A stretch of 64,000 bases of DNA from Lactobacillus johnsonii ATCC 33200 (lineage in GTDB: Bacteria > Bacillota > Bacilli > Lactobacillales > Lactobacillaceae). The DNA lies in the NCBI RefSeq assembly GCF_000159355.1, contig NZ_GG670120.1:450353-514352 (forward strand), written 5' to 3'. Below the pieces are notes generated by a model. It was not told the origin of the DNA and did not search any database. It was given only the letters and a program-made list of their open reading frames with translations. Both the position numbers and the translations under genes were made by a program. Positions 17,288 to 27,712 of this stretch are shown piece by piece (position 1 is the stretch's first letter; each line of letters opens with the position of its first letter).

Positions 17288-18036
17288 CGATTACTGAAAT
17301 AAAAAAATTACTTCAAGGAGAAATAAGTAAAGAGCAGTTAGAAGAATTAAAAGCAGATGAACGAAAGGGTGTCCAAAAGCTCTTAATTAGCTATGAAAAA
17401 AGACAAGCTAAATATGCTAAAGCATTAGCTCAATTTCAATCCCGTTTTTCTTATGAAAAAGAATTTTGGCAAAAGGATCGACTTGTTGCTGGGGTTGATG
17501 AAGTAGGGCGTGGACCGCTTGCTGGCCCTGTAGTTACAGCTGCGGTTATTTTGCCACATGATTTTGACTTAATTGATGTTAATGACTCAAAAAAATTATC
17601 ACCTAAGAAGAGGCAGGCGCTTTTTCCAAAGATTCTAGAAAAAGCTGTCAGTGTTAGTGTCGGCTTAGCTAATAATGATGTAATTGATCAGATTAATATT
17701 TATGAAGCAGATCGTGTGGCAATGGCTCATGCTGTTCAAGGTCTAAAAGTAAAGCCGGATGCCTTATTAGTTGATGCGATGAATGTACCTTTAAACATTC
17801 CCCAAGTTAAATTAATTCATGGGGATGCTAAGTCTAACTCAATTGCTGCCGCTAGTATTGTAGCTAAAGTGTTTCGGGATAACTTAATGGATGCTTATGG
17901 TGAGCTCTATCCAGAATATGATTTTAAACATAATGCAGGCTACGGAACCCGTGAGCACATGGAGGCTCTTAAAAAATACGGTCCAACCCCGATTCATCGG
18001 AGATCTTTTGCTCCAGTTAGTGAATACGAAAAATAA
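17284..18036 (+). CDS. rnhB: Ribonuclease HII
   Basis: RNase HII removes ribonucleotides and RNA from RNA-DNA hybrids. Beyond an N-terminal helical extension (about 70 residues) the catalytic domain opens with [17 protein letters not shown], giving the D-E pair; VDAMN supplies another Asp, and [18 protein letters not shown] is a family block. The length of 250 aa is normal. Its ATG overlaps the rbgA stop by 4 nt. Confidence 0.96.
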   Translation: MTITEIKKLLQGEISKEQLEELKADERKGVQKLLISYEKRQAKYAKALAQFQSRFSYEKEFWQKDRLVAGVDEVGRGPLAGPVVTAAVILPHDFDLIDVNDSKKLSPKKRQALFPKILEKAVSVSVGLANNDVIDQINIYEADRVAMAHAVQGLKVKPDALLVDAMNVPLNIPQVKLIHGDAKSNSIAAASIVAKVFRDNLMDAYGELYPEYDFKHNAGYGTREHMEALKKYGPTPIHRRSFAPVSEYEK

Positions 18037-18045
18037 TTAAAAAAT

Positions 18046-18081
18046 AAACCTTCACTTTTGCGTACATGATAGTGGAGGTTT
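18046..18081 (+). promoter_or_regulatory. Hairpin that covers the dprA ribosome binding site
   Basis: AAACCTTCACT (18046-18056) pairs with AGTGGAGGTTT (18071-18081), with one wobble. The right arm contains the dprA Shine-Dalgarno GGAGG (18074-18078), 10 nt before the ATG. A short T-rich stretch follows, so it could end rnhB transcripts, hide the dprA start, or both. Confidence 0.6.
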
Positions 18082-18088
18082 TATTTAT

Positions 18089-18934
18089 ATGAATTTGAAA
18101 GAATTTTGTTTAAGGTTAAAATTACAGCAAGGTCTTGGCATTACTACTATAGGAAAAATTGTAGCAAATTTTACTGCTGGTGAAGAAGTAACAGTTGACA
18201 AAATAGAGAGTTTATCATTAAAATCAAATATCCAAAATCTTGTTTTAGCTGCAATGAAAAATGATAAGTTTAATTCTTGGATTGAAAGAATTGAATTACA
18301 GTGTGATGTTATCACTATTTTTGATACAATCTATCCAAATGCACTCCGTGAAATGTATAATGCACCAACACTTCTTTTTACTAGAGGAGATTTATCCTTG
18401 CTTAAAAAGGAGATTACAGTTATAGTTGGCGCAAGACAGCCGACAAATTATAGTCGTTTTGTCTTAAAACAATTAATTCCGCAGCTGATACAGCAAGATT
18501 TTGTTATTGCTAGTGGCTTAGCACGCGGAGTGGATGGAATTGCTCATCAAGAAACATTAAAAAATAATGGTAAGACAATTGCCGTAATTGGAAATGGACT
18601 CAACCATTTTTATCCGCAAGAAAACAAAATGCTCCAGGAAGAAATTATGGCCAAGGGACTATTGATTAGTGAATATTTACCGGATACTCCTCCAAGGCCT
18701 TATAGATTTCCAGAGCGCAATAGAATACTTGCGGGCTTAAGCAAAAATATTATTGTGACTGAAGCTAGAAAAAGATCGGGCTCCTTAATTACTGCAAATA
18801 TTGCTTTAGAAGAAAATCGCAATATTTTTGCAGTTCCGGGACCAGTCTCAAGTCCTTTGTCAGAAGGCCCTAATGAGCTAATTGCCGCTGGTGCTTATCC
18901 ATTGGTTAATGCTGATTTTAAAAATTTGCTTTAG
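18089..18934 (+). CDS. dprA: DNA processing protein DprA
   Basis: DprA loads RecA on single-stranded DNA taken up in transformation. The 281-aa protein has an N-terminal helical region and the Rossmann-like DprA fold with [11 protein letters not shown] (about 113), [14 protein letters not shown] (about 147), [15 protein letters not shown] and [19 protein letters not shown]. No C-terminal winged helix is evident, as in many lactobacilli. It lies between rnhB and topA, the standard Firmicutes order. Its ribosome binding site is inside a hairpin. Confidence 0.95.
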   Translation: MNLKEFCLRLKLQQGLGITTIGKIVANFTAGEEVTVDKIESLSLKSNIQNLVLAAMKNDKFNSWIERIELQCDVITIFDTIYPNALREMYNAPTLLFTRGDLSLLKKEITVIVGARQPTNYSRFVLKQLIPQLIQQDFVIASGLARGVDGIAHQETLKNNGKTIAVIGNGLNHFYPQENKMLQEEIMAKGLLISEYLPDTPPRPYRFPERNRILAGLSKNIIVTEARKRSGSLITANIALEENRNIFAVPGPVSSPLSEGPNELIAAGAYPLVNADFKNLL

Positions 18935-18962
18935 TTGACAAGAGTAAAATTTTTGGTATTTT
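18935..18962 (+). promoter_or_regulatory. Probable topA promoter
   Basis: TTGACA (18935-18940) lies 16 nt before TATTTT (18957-18962), just after the dprA stop and upstream of the AAGGAAGGGG ribosome binding site of topA. Confidence 0.5.
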
Positions 18963-18999
18963 AGAATTTGGTAGAAATTGTGCAAGGAAGGGGCATTCT

Positions 19000-21081
19000 A
19001 TGCCTACTAAACGAAAAAATAAAAAGAATTTAGTTATTGTTGAGTCTCCTCATAAGGCTAAGACAATTGAAAAATATTTAGGAAGAAATTATCATGTTAT
19101 CGCTTCAAAAGGCCATATTCGTGATTTACCCAAGTCTCAAATGGGAGTTGATGTAGAACATGACTATGAACCAAAATATATCTCCATTCGTGGAAAAGGC
19201 GATACGATTAAAGAATTAAAGAGCGAAGCTAAAAAAGCAAAATATGTTTATCTTGCTTCCGACCCGGATCGAGAAGGAGAAGCGATTGCTTGGCATGTCG
19301 CTCATGCATTAAATTTAGATCCAAAAGAACATAACCGCGTTGCTTTTAACGAAATTACTAAAGATGCTGTTAAGAATGCCTTTAAGAATCCAAGAACTAT
19401 TGATATGGATATTGTTGATGCTCAACAAGCTCGTCGTGTCCTAGATCGTTTGGTTGGTTATTCAATTAGTCCGATCTTGTGGCAAAAGGTAAAGAAAGGC
19501 TTGTCAGCTGGACGTGTTCAATCCGTTGCCTTGAAGTTAGTAATTGATCGTGAAAATGAAATCAAGAACTTTAAGCCAGAAGAGTACTGGACTATTGATG
19601 CTGATTTCGAAAAAGGCACAGAAAAGTTCAAAGGTGCTTTTTATGGCATTAAGGGCAAAAAGCAAGAGTTGCCAAATAACGAAGCAGTTCAAGATGTTTT
19701 AAAGCGAATTGATAAGCGGAAAAACTTTGAAGTTACAAAAGTAGTTAAAAAGGAAAGAAGACGTCAACCGGCTGCTCCTTTTACCACTTCAACTATGCAA
19801 CAAGAAGCAAACAAGCGCTTAGGCTACAGAACTCGTCGAACAATGAGAATTGCTCAATCTCTTTATGAAGGTGTGAACCTTGGTAAGGGATCTGTCGGTT
19901 TGATCACTTACATGCGTACTGACTCAAAGCGTATTGCCAATGTTGCAAAGCACGAAGCTTCAAAATTTATTCATGAAGAATATGGTGAAAATTACGCAGC
20001 AGTTAAGCCACAACATTTTAAAAATGATGCAGATGCTCAAGATGCCCATGAAGCAATTCGTCCTACTTCAGCTTTTAGAACTCCAGCTTCTGTAAAAGAG
20101 TATTTAACAACCGAAGAATATCGACTATATACTTTAATTTGGTCAAGATTTATTGCTAGTCAAATGACTCCAGCTGTTTACGATACAGTTAGAGCTGATA
20201 TTGAGCAAAATGATGTAACCTTCAGAACAACTGGCTCAAAACTTAAATTTGCTGGATTTACGAAGGTATACGATAACCAAAAAGAAAAGAGTAATGAACT
20301 TCCTGAGTTAAATGAAGGCGATAAGGTTAAGCTTAAGAAGACTGATGATCGTCAACACTTTACTCAACCACCTGCACGTTATACAGAAGCTAGTTTAGTT
20401 CGTGCTCTTGAAGAAAACGGCGTTGGTCGTCCATCAACTTATGCACCAACAATTGATACCATTCAGAAACGTTACTATGTAAAACTTGAAGGTAGATCAA
20501 TTGTACCTACAGAATTAGGTGAAATCGTAGATAAGTTAATTGAAGAATTTTTCCCTGATATTGTTAATGTTGACTTTACAGCTCAACTTGAAAATGACCT
20601 AGATGGGGTTGAAGTAGGGAAGAAGAACTGGATTAAAGTAGTTGATGAATACTACAAGCCATTTTCTAAAGAATTAGATAAAGCAGATCAACAAATTGAA
20701 AAGGTTCAAATTAAAGATGAACCTGCAGGCTTTAACTGTGATATTTGTGGAGCTCCAATGGTTATCAAAATGGGACGCTATGGTAAGTTCTATGCTTGCT
20801 CACGCTTCCCAGATTGTCGTAATACTAAACCAATCGTTAAGAAGATTGGCATAACTTGTCCTAAGTGTGGTAAGGGCGAAGTTATCGAAAAGAAATCAAA
20901 ACGTAACCGTAAATTCTACGGCTGTTCACGCTACCCAGATTGTGACTTTGTTTCATGGGATCAACCAATTGGTCGTAATTGTCCAAACGATGGTCATTTC
21001 TTAGTTCAAAAGAAGAACAAGAAAGGACTAGTAATCCTTTGTCCAAATGGTGATTACCGTGAAGAACCAGAAGAAAATTAA
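19000..21081 (+). CDS. topA: DNA topoisomerase I
   Basis: This type IA topoisomerase relaxes negative supercoils. The Toprim domain is at the N-terminus ([29 protein letters not shown] with the metal-binding D-x-D-x-E), the active Tyr lies in LITYMRTDS (about 305), and [14 protein letters not shown] follows. Two C-terminal zinc ribbons are intact: CDICGAP...CSRFPDC and CPKCGKG...CSRYPDC, and a partial third block begins at NCPNDGHF. The length of 693 aa is normal. A strong terminator separates it from trmFO. Confidence 0.97.
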   Translation: MPTKRKNKKNLVIVESPHKAKTIEKYLGRNYHVIASKGHIRDLPKSQMGVDVEHDYEPKYISIRGKGDTIKELKSEAKKAKYVYLASDPDREGEAIAWHVAHALNLDPKEHNRVAFNEITKDAVKNAFKNPRTIDMDIVDAQQARRVLDRLVGYSISPILWQKVKKGLSAGRVQSVALKLVIDRENEIKNFKPEEYWTIDADFEKGTEKFKGAFYGIKGKKQELPNNEAVQDVLKRIDKRKNFEVTKVVKKERRRQPAAPFTTSTMQQEANKRLGYRTRRTMRIAQSLYEGVNLGKGSVGLITYMRTDSKRIANVAKHEASKFIHEEYGENYAAVKPQHFKNDADAQDAHEAIRPTSAFRTPASVKEYLTTEEYRLYTLIWSRFIASQMTPAVYDTVRADIEQNDVTFRTTGSKLKFAGFTKVYDNQKEKSNELPELNEGDKVKLKKTDDRQHFTQPPARYTEASLVRALEENGVGRPSTYAPTIDTIQKRYYVKLEGRSIVPTELGEIVDKLIEEFFPDIVNVDFTAQLENDLDGVEVGKKNWIKVVDEYYKPFSKELDKADQQIEKVQIKDEPAGFNCDICGAPMVIKMGRYGKFYACSRFPDCRNTKPIVKKIGITCPKCGKGEVIEKKSKRNRKFYGCSRYPDCDFVSWDQPIGRNCPNDGHFLVQKKNKKGLVILCPNGDYREEPEEN

Positions 21082-21096
21082 ATTATAATAAAAATC

Positions 21097-21136
21097 AATG
21101 ATATCATTAAAACGAAAGCGGTTTAATGATATCATT
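21097..21136 (+). terminator. topA terminator
   Basis: AATGATATCATTAAA pairs perfectly with TTTAATGATATCATT (15 bp, 10-nt loop) and is followed by TTTTAT. Confidence 0.85.
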
Positions 21137-21178
21137 TTTATATAGACTTGAAATAGTCGAGCAGAAAGGAAAGATTGC

Positions 21179-22495
21179 ATGGTAAAGAATGTAACCGTAA
21201 TCGGCGGAGGTCTTGCAGGGAGTGAAGCTGCATGGCAATTAGCTAAGCGTGGCATTGAAGTAGATTTATATGAAATGCGACCTAAGAAAAATACGCCTGC
21301 TCATGAAACTGCAAACTTTGCAGAATTAGTATGTACTAACTCAATGAGATCTAACCAACTGTCAAATGCTGTTGGTTTATTAAAAGAAGAAATGCGGCAG
21401 CTGGATTCCTTAATTATGAAAGCAGCGGATGAAACTGCAGTACCTGCTGGTGGAGCTCTAGCTGTTGATAGAGATAAGTTTAGTGCAGTTGTAACTAAAA
21501 CTTTGAAGGACTTGCCAAATGTTCATGTTCATGAGGAAGAAATCACTGAGATTCCAAAAGATGGTATCACGATCATTGCGACTGGTCCATTAACCTCAGA
21601 TACACTCGCAGAACAAATTAAGGAGTTTTGTGGTACTGACTCACTTCATTTCTTTGATGCGGCTGCTCCAATTGTGGCAGCTAGTTCCATTAATCGTGAT
21701 ATTGTGTATAAAAAATCACGTTATGACAAGGGTGAAGCTGCATATTTGAATTGTCCAATGACTAAAGAAGAGTTTTATAATTTCTACAAAAATTTAGTTG
21801 GGGCCGAGACAGCTACCTTACATGGCTTTGAAGATAAGAATGTTTTTGAAGGATGTATGCCAATTGAAGTAATGGCCAAAAGAGGAGAAAAGACAATGCT
21901 CTTTGGTCCACTCAAGCCAGTTGGTTTAGAAGATCCTAAGACTGGAAAAACTCCTTATGCAGTTGTGCAATTGCGTCAAGATAATGCAGCTAGCACAATG
22001 TATAACATCGTTGGTTTCCAAACTCATCTAAAATATGGTGAGCAAAAGAGAGTCTTTTCAATGATTCCAGGTCTTGAAAATGCAAAATTTGTTCGCTATG
22101 GTAAAATGCACCGCAACACCTATATTGCTAGCCCTGAAGTTTTGAATGCAAATTATGAAGCCAGAAAGCAAACTGGTCTCTTCTTTGCGGGACAAATGAC
22201 AGGGGTAGAAGGTTATGTTGAAAGTGCCGGTTCTGGGTTAGTTGCCGGAATTAATGCGGCTAGAGAAGCTTTAGGAGAAGAAACGCTAGTCTTTCCTAAG
22301 TCAACTGCCTTGGGTTCTATGGCCAACTACATCACAACCACTAGCGCAAAGCATTTCCAACCAATGAATGCTTCCTATGCACTCTTGCCAAAATTAGATT
22401 ACAAGGTAAGAAACAAACAAGAACGACACTTAGAAATTTCAAAGCGAGCATTGAAAGATCTTGAAGCCTTTAAGGAAGAGAAGAAGCTTGATTAA
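21179..22495 (+). CDS. trmFO: tRNA (m5U54) methyltransferase TrmFO
   Basis: This folate- and FAD-dependent enzyme forms ribothymidine at position 54 in the T-loop of tRNAs. The 438-aa protein opens with the dinucleotide-binding [16 protein letters not shown] and contains [25 protein letters not shown] and the C-terminal [26 protein letters not shown]. The ATG follows AGAAAGGAAAG. It begins the conserved trmFO-xerC-hslV-hslU run, with only 2 nt to xerC. Confidence 0.96.
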   Translation: MVKNVTVIGGGLAGSEAAWQLAKRGIEVDLYEMRPKKNTPAHETANFAELVCTNSMRSNQLSNAVGLLKEEMRQLDSLIMKAADETAVPAGGALAVDRDKFSAVVTKTLKDLPNVHVHEEEITEIPKDGITIIATGPLTSDTLAEQIKEFCGTDSLHFFDAAAPIVAASSINRDIVYKKSRYDKGEAAYLNCPMTKEEFYNFYKNLVGAETATLHGFEDKNVFEGCMPIEVMAKRGEKTMLFGPLKPVGLEDPKTGKTPYAVVQLRQDNAASTMYNIVGFQTHLKYGEQKRVFSMIPGLENAKFVRYGKMHRNTYIASPEVLNANYEARKQTGLFFAGQMTGVEGYVESAGSGLVAGINAAREALGEETLVFPKSTALGSMANYITTTSAKHFQPMNASYALLPKLDYKVRNKQERHLEISKRALKDLEAFKEEKKLD

Positions 22496-22497
22496 TA

Positions 22498-23421
22498 ATG
22501 TCTAAAGAAAATGATAAATTAATCAAACAATTTCAAGATTACTTGAACTATGAACGTAATTATAGTAAAAATACTGTAAACTCTTACTTAAATGACCTAA
22601 ATGAAGCTAAGGAGTTTTTTAAAGAAAATGGAGGCTTTAGCGGCTGGGATCAAGTCAAAAGTCGCGATGTTGAAATTTTCTTACAAAACTTAGCGACTCA
22701 AAATAGGTCAAGAACTACTCAAGCGCGTAAAATGTCTAGTTTAAGATCTTTTTATCGCTTTCTCGTTAAGCGAGAAGTGCTAGATAATGATCCAATGCAG
22801 ACAATTAGTTTAAGATTAGGCGAAAAGAAATTACCACAATTTTTCTATGAAAAAGAAATGCGGCAGGTCTTTGATAGTCTTGCTGGTCATGAAAAGTTGG
22901 TAGTAAGAAATCGTGCAATGTTTGAACTTTTTTATGCGACTGGGATGCGTTTAAGTGAGATGGCATCTTTAAAGCTAGATCAGATTGATTTTGATTTAAA
23001 GATTATCTTAGTTCATGGGAAGGGTAATAAAGACCGCTATGTTCCCTTTGGAAAAGATGCGGCCAATGCTTTAAAAGAATATTGTGATGAAAGTCGACTA
23101 GATCTACTAGGTAAAAATGAAGATCTAGGCTATGTATTTTTAAATAACCGGGGACAAAAGTTAACTGGTCGCGGAATTGAATACATTATGCAGCAAGTTT
23201 TTATTAAAGCGGGAGTTGGTGGAAAGGTTCATCCCCATATGCTTAGACACTCTTTTGCAACTGAAATGCTTAATAATGGAGCAGACCTAAGGAGTGTGCA
23301 GGAGCTTTTAGGCCATGAATCTTTGTCAACGACGCAAATCTATACTCATGTCACAATGAAGCATTTACAAGCTGATTATCAAAAATTTTTCCCAAGAAAA
23401 GATAAGAAAGACGAGGCATAA
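22498..23421 (+). CDS. xerC: Tyrosine recombinase XerC
   Basis: XerC resolves chromosome dimers together with a partner recombinase. The 307-aa protein has an N-terminal SAM-like core-binding domain (about 8-90) and the catalytic domain with R (TGMRLSEMA, about 149), K (HGKGNKDRYVPF), H-x-x-R (HMLRHSFATEML, about 248), H (LLGHESLSTTQ) and the nucleophile Tyr (IYTHVT, about 280). The position between trmFO and hslV supports XerC rather than a mobile-element integrase. Confidence 0.94.
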   Translation: MSKENDKLIKQFQDYLNYERNYSKNTVNSYLNDLNEAKEFFKENGGFSGWDQVKSRDVEIFLQNLATQNRSRTTQARKMSSLRSFYRFLVKREVLDNDPMQTISLRLGEKKLPQFFYEKEMRQVFDSLAGHEKLVVRNRAMFELFYATGMRLSEMASLKLDQIDFDLKIILVHGKGNKDRYVPFGKDAANALKEYCDESRLDLLGKNEDLGYVFLNNRGQKLTGRGIEYIMQQVFIKAGVGGKVHPHMLRHSFATEMLNNGADLRSVQELLGHESLSTTQIYTHVTMKHLQADYQKFFPRKDKKDEA

Positions 23422-23425
23422 TAAT

Positions 23426-23950
23426 ATGACAACAATTTGTTCTGTTAGATATAACAATAAAACCGCCATCGCTGGTGATGGTCAAGTTACCTTAGGTGAA
23501 AAAGTTATTGCTAAGGCAACTGCTAAAAAGATTAGAAGAATTTATCATGATCAAGTAGTAATCGGCTTTGCTGGCGGTGTTGCAGATGCAGTTAGCTTGC
23601 AAGATATGCTTGAAGGAAAGCTTGAAACTTATTCTGGTGACTTACGTAGAGCTGCCGTTGAAATGGCGCAAAGCTGGCGTAAAGATCCAACTTTAGCTAA
23701 ATTACAAGCTATGGTAATTGCTTTTAATGATAAAGACTTATTATTAATTTCTGGTAATGGTGAAGTACTTGAGCCAGATGAAGACGTGGTAGCTATTGGT
23801 TCTGGTGGTAACTTTGCCCAAGCAGCTGCAATTGCCATGACTCGCCACAGTAATGGGATGAGCGCAAGTGAAATTGCTAAAGAAGCTGTTAAGATTGCTT
23901 CTGGAATTGATGTGTTTACAGATGACCACATTACTACTGATGAAATCTAG
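23426..23950 (+). CDS. hslV: ATP-dependent protease subunit HslV (ClpQ)
   Basis: This is the peptidase ring of the HslUV protease. The N-terminus MTTICSVRYNNKTAIAGDGQVTLG gives the catalytic Thr directly after Met removal, and GFAGGVADA follows. The length of 174 aa is typical. The ribosome binding site is GACGAGG, 4 nt into the gap after xerC, and hslU follows 10 nt later, so the three genes are co-transcribed. Confidence 0.96.
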   Translation: MTTICSVRYNNKTAIAGDGQVTLGEKVIAKATAKKIRRIYHDQVVIGFAGGVADAVSLQDMLEGKLETYSGDLRRAAVEMAQSWRKDPTLAKLQAMVIAFNDKDLLLISGNGEVLEPDEDVVAIGSGGNFAQAAAIAMTRHSNGMSASEIAKEAVKIASGIDVFTDDHITTDEI

Positions 23951-23960
23951 GTGAAATATT

Positions 23961-25355
23961 TTGACTGAGAAAAAAACTCCAAAACAAATTGTAGAATTAC
24001 TTGATAAATATATTATTGGCCAAAACGAAGCTAAAAAGTCTGTTGCTGTTGCATTGTATAATCGCTATCGTAGATTGCAACTACCAAAACAAATGCAACA
24101 AGATATTACGCCAAAAAACATGTTAATGGCAGGTCCTACTGGTGTAGGTAAGACCGAAATTGCACGTCGACTTGCTAAAATTGTCGATGCACCTTTTGTA
24201 AAGGTTGAAGCAACTAAGTTTACTGAGGTTGGTTACGTTGGACGTGATGTTGAATCAATGGTTCGTGACTTAGTTGAAGAAGCAGTTCGAATGGAAGAAA
24301 AAGATCAATTTGAACATGTTAAAATGCAAGCTACTAAGAAAGCTAATAATCGTCTAGTGAAGTTAATTGTGCCCGGAATTAAGCGTGAAAACCGTGAAAA
24401 TTCCATGCAACAAATGATGCAAATGCTTTCCGGTAACTTCAACATGAATCAACCTCAAGATAATGAAGAAGTAACTGATGATATTCGTAATGAACGTCTT
24501 AGCGTAGCTGATCAACTTAATAAGGGATTACTTGAGAATCGTGAAGTTACCATCGAAGTAGAACAAGCTCCAAAGGTAAACCCAATGGGCGATATGATGG
24601 GCCAAATGGGAATTGACATGTCAAGTTTGATGGGTGACCTAATGCCTAAGAAGACTGTTAAGCGTACATTAAAAGTATCAGATGCACGTGAAGTTTTAAT
24701 TCAAGAAGAATCAAAGAAGTTAATTAACTACGATTCTCTCTACCAACGTGCAATTGAGCGTACTCAACAAAATGGTATTATCTTTATCGACGAAATTGAC
24801 AAGATCACTGCTGGTAACAAGAAGACCTCTGGTGAAGTTTCTCGTGAAGGTGTACAAAGAGATATCTTACCAATTGTTGAAGGTTCAACTGTTTCAACTA
24901 AGTATGGTCCTGTATCTACTGACCACATCCTCTTCATTGCAGCGGGTGCTTTTGCCGAAAGTAAGCCAAGCGATTTAATTCCAGAATTGCAAGGACGTTT
25001 CCCAATTCGTGTTGAATTAAATGCCTTGACTCAAGAAGACTTTGTTAAGATCTTAAAGGATCCACAAAACTCACTTTTGAAGCAATATATTGCACTTCTT
25101 AAGGCTGATGGTATTAAATTAGTCTTTACTCAAGAAGCAATTGATCGAATTGCTCAAATAGCTTTTGAAGTAAATCAGGGAACTGACAATATTGGTGCAC
25201 GTCGTTTAGCAACTATTTTAGAAAAATTACTTGAAGATGTTCTTTACGAAGGACCAGACATGAATATGGGTGAAATCACTATTACTCAGAAGTATGTTGA
25301 TCAAAAATTGAGTGATATAATTATTAATAAAGACTTAACAAAATTTATTTTGTAA
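23961..25355 (+). CDS. hslU: HslU (ClpY) unfoldase
   Basis: HslU is the AAA+ ATPase that feeds substrates to HslV. The 464-aa sequence has Walker [14 protein letters not shown] (about residue 57), an inserted Met-rich I-domain (about 135-235), Walker B IIFIDEID (about 273) and sensor motifs [15 protein letters not shown] near the C-terminus. It starts with TTG at 23961, supported by AGGTGA at 23949-23954. No codY gene follows, unlike the Bacillus order. Confidence 0.96.
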   Translation: MTEKKTPKQIVELLDKYIIGQNEAKKSVAVALYNRYRRLQLPKQMQQDITPKNMLMAGPTGVGKTEIARRLAKIVDAPFVKVEATKFTEVGYVGRDVESMVRDLVEEAVRMEEKDQFEHVKMQATKKANNRLVKLIVPGIKRENRENSMQQMMQMLSGNFNMNQPQDNEEVTDDIRNERLSVADQLNKGLLENREVTIEVEQAPKVNPMGDMMGQMGIDMSSLMGDLMPKKTVKRTLKVSDAREVLIQEESKKLINYDSLYQRAIERTQQNGIIFIDEIDKITAGNKKTSGEVSREGVQRDILPIVEGSTVSTKYGPVSTDHILFIAAGAFAESKPSDLIPELQGRFPIRVELNALTQEDFVKILKDPQNSLLKQYIALLKADGIKLVFTQEAIDRIAQIAFEVNQGTDNIGARRLATILEKLLEDVLYEGPDMNMGEITITQKYVDQKLSDIIINKDLTKFIL

Positions 25356-25382
25356 TTTTAGTAGATAAAGAGAAGTTAAATT

Positions 25383-26270
25383 ATGGATTATCAATTAAAG
25401 AATAATTTTTTAACAGTAACACTTTCTGATAAGGGTGCTGAAATTCAAAGTGTTAAAGATGTAAATAGTGGTCGAGAATACATGTGGCAGGCAGATCCCG
25501 AAATTTGGGGACGGCATGCTCCGGTTTTGTTCCCAGTAGTTGGACGTTTAAAGGATGATCAATATACTTATGATGGTAAAACTTACCATATGGGACAACA
25601 TGGTTTTGCTCGGGATGCACAATTTACTGTTGAAGAACAAGATGATAAGCACATTGTTTTTCTTCTAACTTCTAATGAAGATACTAAAAAAATGTATCCA
25701 TTTGATTTTGAACTGAGAGTATCTTACAGTTTAATGAATAATTTGCTGGAAGAACACTTTACAGTAACTAATACTGATACTAAAGAAATGATCTTTGGTA
25801 TTGGTGGCCACCCAGGTTTTAATTTACCAACTGATAATGGGTTGAATAAGAATGATTACTACTTTAAGTTTGATCCTTCAATGGACCATGTGAAGATTCC
25901 TTTAAAGGCACCATACCTTGACTGGGAAAATCGTTCTTTGCTCGCAACTGATTCAATGTTTGAAATTAGTGATGAATTATTTAAGGATGATGCCTGGGTC
26001 TTTGAATTAAAGCAACCTAACAAGATTTCTATTAGAACTGATAAGAGTGACTATCACATTAATGTCAAAATGGAAAATGCACCATTTGTGGGTTTGTGGT
26101 CACAATATCCTAAGACTGGCAACTATATCTGTATTGAACCATGGTGGGGCATTGCAGATACTTTAGATAGTGATGGTAAACTAGAACATAAACGTGGCAT
26201 GAACCATCTTGCTCCAAGTGAAGTTTGGGAGAATGGTTTTACAATTGCGTTTCATGATAAAGCTAAGTAA
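25383..26270 (+). CDS. Aldose 1-epimerase family protein
   Basis: This cytoplasmic galactose mutarotase-like protein of 295 aa resembles the LacX type. The beta-sandwich fold is suggested by WQADPEIWGRHAPVLFPVVGRLKDD, YHMGQHGFARD (catalytic-type His, about 74-84), GIGGHPGFNLP (His, about 141) and a C-terminal ICIEPWWGIADT (Glu, about 259). The sugar is unknown. It stands alone behind hslU with a downstream hairpin. Confidence 0.88.
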   Translation: MDYQLKNNFLTVTLSDKGAEIQSVKDVNSGREYMWQADPEIWGRHAPVLFPVVGRLKDDQYTYDGKTYHMGQHGFARDAQFTVEEQDDKHIVFLLTSNEDTKKMYPFDFELRVSYSLMNNLLEEHFTVTNTDTKEMIFGIGGHPGFNLPTDNGLNKNDYYFKFDPSMDHVKIPLKAPYLDWENRSLLATDSMFEISDELFKDDAWVFELKQPNKISIRTDKSDYHINVKMENAPFVGLWSQYPKTGNYICIEPWWGIADTLDSDGKLEHKRGMNHLAPSEVWENGFTIAFHDKAK

Positions 26271-26281
26271 TTAAGATAAAT

Positions 26282-26309
26282 AAGACTTTGGTTGAAAGAT
26301 CAAAGTCTT
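26282..26309 (+). terminator. Weak terminator after the epimerase gene
   Basis: AAGACTTTG pairs with CAAAGTCTT around a 10-nt loop, followed by ATTTTGT. Confidence 0.55.
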
Positions 26310-26330
26310 ATTTTGTATACAGGTGAAAAA

Positions 26331-26933
26331 ATGAAGATTGGATATTTAAAAAATTTAGGTAGACATGAGTTGGAACAGGCAGCAGGTAAATGGCAAACTT
26401 TACATAAAGACGAAAAGGTGAGTTTAGAGCCTGTTTTATATGATGAGATTGAAGTTAAGATTCAAAACAATGAGTTAGATGCAGTCTTAGTTAATTCAAG
26501 GCATACTATCTATCAGCAACTAGCTACTTATCCGGTTGATGAGGTTGCTTTAGTGGCCCTGGTGCAAGCGGGTAATTTTAATAAATATCAACAAACTGTT
26601 GAAGTGAGTGATTTAAAGAATTTGCCTTGCATTATGGTAGCGGGAGTAGAGGAGGAAAAGAGTGAATACCACTATTTAAAAGATGTTCTTCAAGTTGATA
26701 GTGATTTACTTGCGGTTGAAACCTTAGGAGAAGCAATTTTAATGGTTGAATCTGGATCTGGCTACTTAATTATGAATGAAAAAACAGCCACCCATATTGA
26801 GGATGACCAAGTACAAAAGTTGTTCTTGTTGCGAGATGGAAAACAACTCACTGAAGAATATGCTTTTATTGCTAAACCAGAAGATCAGCGAGTAGAAGAA
26901 TTGAGCAAAATATTAAAAGAAGATAGCAATTAA
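26331..26933 (+). CDS. Stand-alone LysR-type substrate-binding domain protein
   Basis: This 200-aa protein looks like the effector-binding domain of LysR regulators (KIGYLKNLG at the start, LDAVLVNSR, VALVALVQAG, ILMVESGSGYLIMNE) but has no helix-turn-helix. The ATG at 26331 follows AGGTG (26321-26325); an in-frame TTG at 26292 lies inside the terminator hairpin and is rejected. It may be a ligand-binding protein or a regulator that lost its DNA-binding half. A terminator follows at 26975. Confidence 0.75.
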   Translation: MKIGYLKNLGRHELEQAAGKWQTLHKDEKVSLEPVLYDEIEVKIQNNELDAVLVNSRHTIYQQLATYPVDEVALVALVQAGNFNKYQQTVEVSDLKNLPCIMVAGVEEEKSEYHYLKDVLQVDSDLLAVETLGEAILMVESGSGYLIMNEKTATHIEDDQVQKLFLLRDGKQLTEEYAFIAKPEDQRVEELSKILKEDSN

Positions 26934-26974
26934 AAGTAAAATAATTATGTAAAGCTATGAAATAATATTACTTA

Positions 26975-27001
26975 AAAACTCTAGTGCAAAACTAGAGTTT
27001 T
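26975..27001 (+). terminator. Terminator
   Basis: AAAACTCTAG pairs with CTAGAGTTTT (7-nt loop) and is followed by eight T. Confidence 0.85.
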
Positions 27002-27024
27002 TTTTATACCTTGGCGTATACAAG

Positions 27025-27042
27025 TTCCCATTCTGGTGGGAA
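27025..27042. promoter_or_regulatory. Inverted repeat in a promoter region
   Basis: TTCCCA and TGGGAA are separated by 6 nt, just upstream of a TAGAAT -10-like box (27054-27059) for the gene at 27086. It is a candidate operator. Confidence 0.35.
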
Positions 27043-27085
27043 TTTTGTTAAAATAGAATATATGTTCTAGAGAGGGTGAAAAGAA

Positions 27086-27649
27086 ATGCTAACTAGGTCA
27101 CATCGAATTTGCAGTATTGCAATCGTGGAACTAAGCTTATTATTAACTAATCGTCTATTGATCGATCCAGTTAACAACATTATTATTCTGGCTGCGACTG
27201 CGATTGGCGCTTCTTTACCTGATATTGATGAATATAACAGTTCTGCGAGCAAGAAGTCAGTGATCAATTTTAGTCTTTTTCTTAAACATCGTGGGATTAC
27301 TCATTCTTTCCTTGGCTGGGCCGTTTTTTCTGGTGGTCTATATTATTTAATGAATAAATTTATTCCTATTCATATCAACAACTTAACTTCTCAGAATTAT
27401 TGGAGTGCGCTTTGGTTTGGGCTAGTAATTGGCTATTTTTTGCATCTAGTTGAAGATAGTTTCAGTAAGCAAGGAGTAGAGTGGCTAGCGCCATTCTATA
27501 AGAAAAAGAGAAAATCACCAATTCATTATAAAGTTGGAGGTTGCTTTGAGAACTTTTTAACTATGATGTCTTATTTAGCAGTAATTATGATGACTTTTTA
27601 TTGGATTTGGCTTTCTTTGACACCTGCAACACAAGTCTTTTTATTTTGA
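27086..27649 (+). CDS. YdjM/DUF457-type membrane metal-dependent hydrolase
   Basis: This 187-aa integral membrane protein carries the family's histidine and aspartate pattern: ASLPDIDEYNS (about 43-53), KHRGITHSFLG (about 69) and HLVEDSFSKQGVEWLAPF (about 130), with four membrane segments between. Members such as YdjM are called metal-dependent hydrolases; no substrate is established. The ribosome binding site is GAGAGGGTG. It is monocistronic or read with the tiny ORF downstream. Confidence 0.85.
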   Translation: MLTRSHRICSIAIVELSLLLTNRLLIDPVNNIIILAATAIGASLPDIDEYNSSASKKSVINFSLFLKHRGITHSFLGWAVFSGGLYYLMNKFIPIHINNLTSQNYWSALWFGLVIGYFLHLVEDSFSKQGVEWLAPFYKKKRKSPIHYKVGGCFENFLTMMSYLAVIMMTFYWIWLSLTPATQVFLF

Positions 27650-27712
27650 AAAGTAGACTTAAGCCTGTAAGATAGGTACTGAGGGGAAGATTCCAAGAAG
27701 GGAGTCCTGAAT

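Noticed and set aside
23629-23931. 100-aa open frame antisense to hslV
   Set aside because: It is the shadow of a well-supported gene, with no ribosome binding site or recognisable family.
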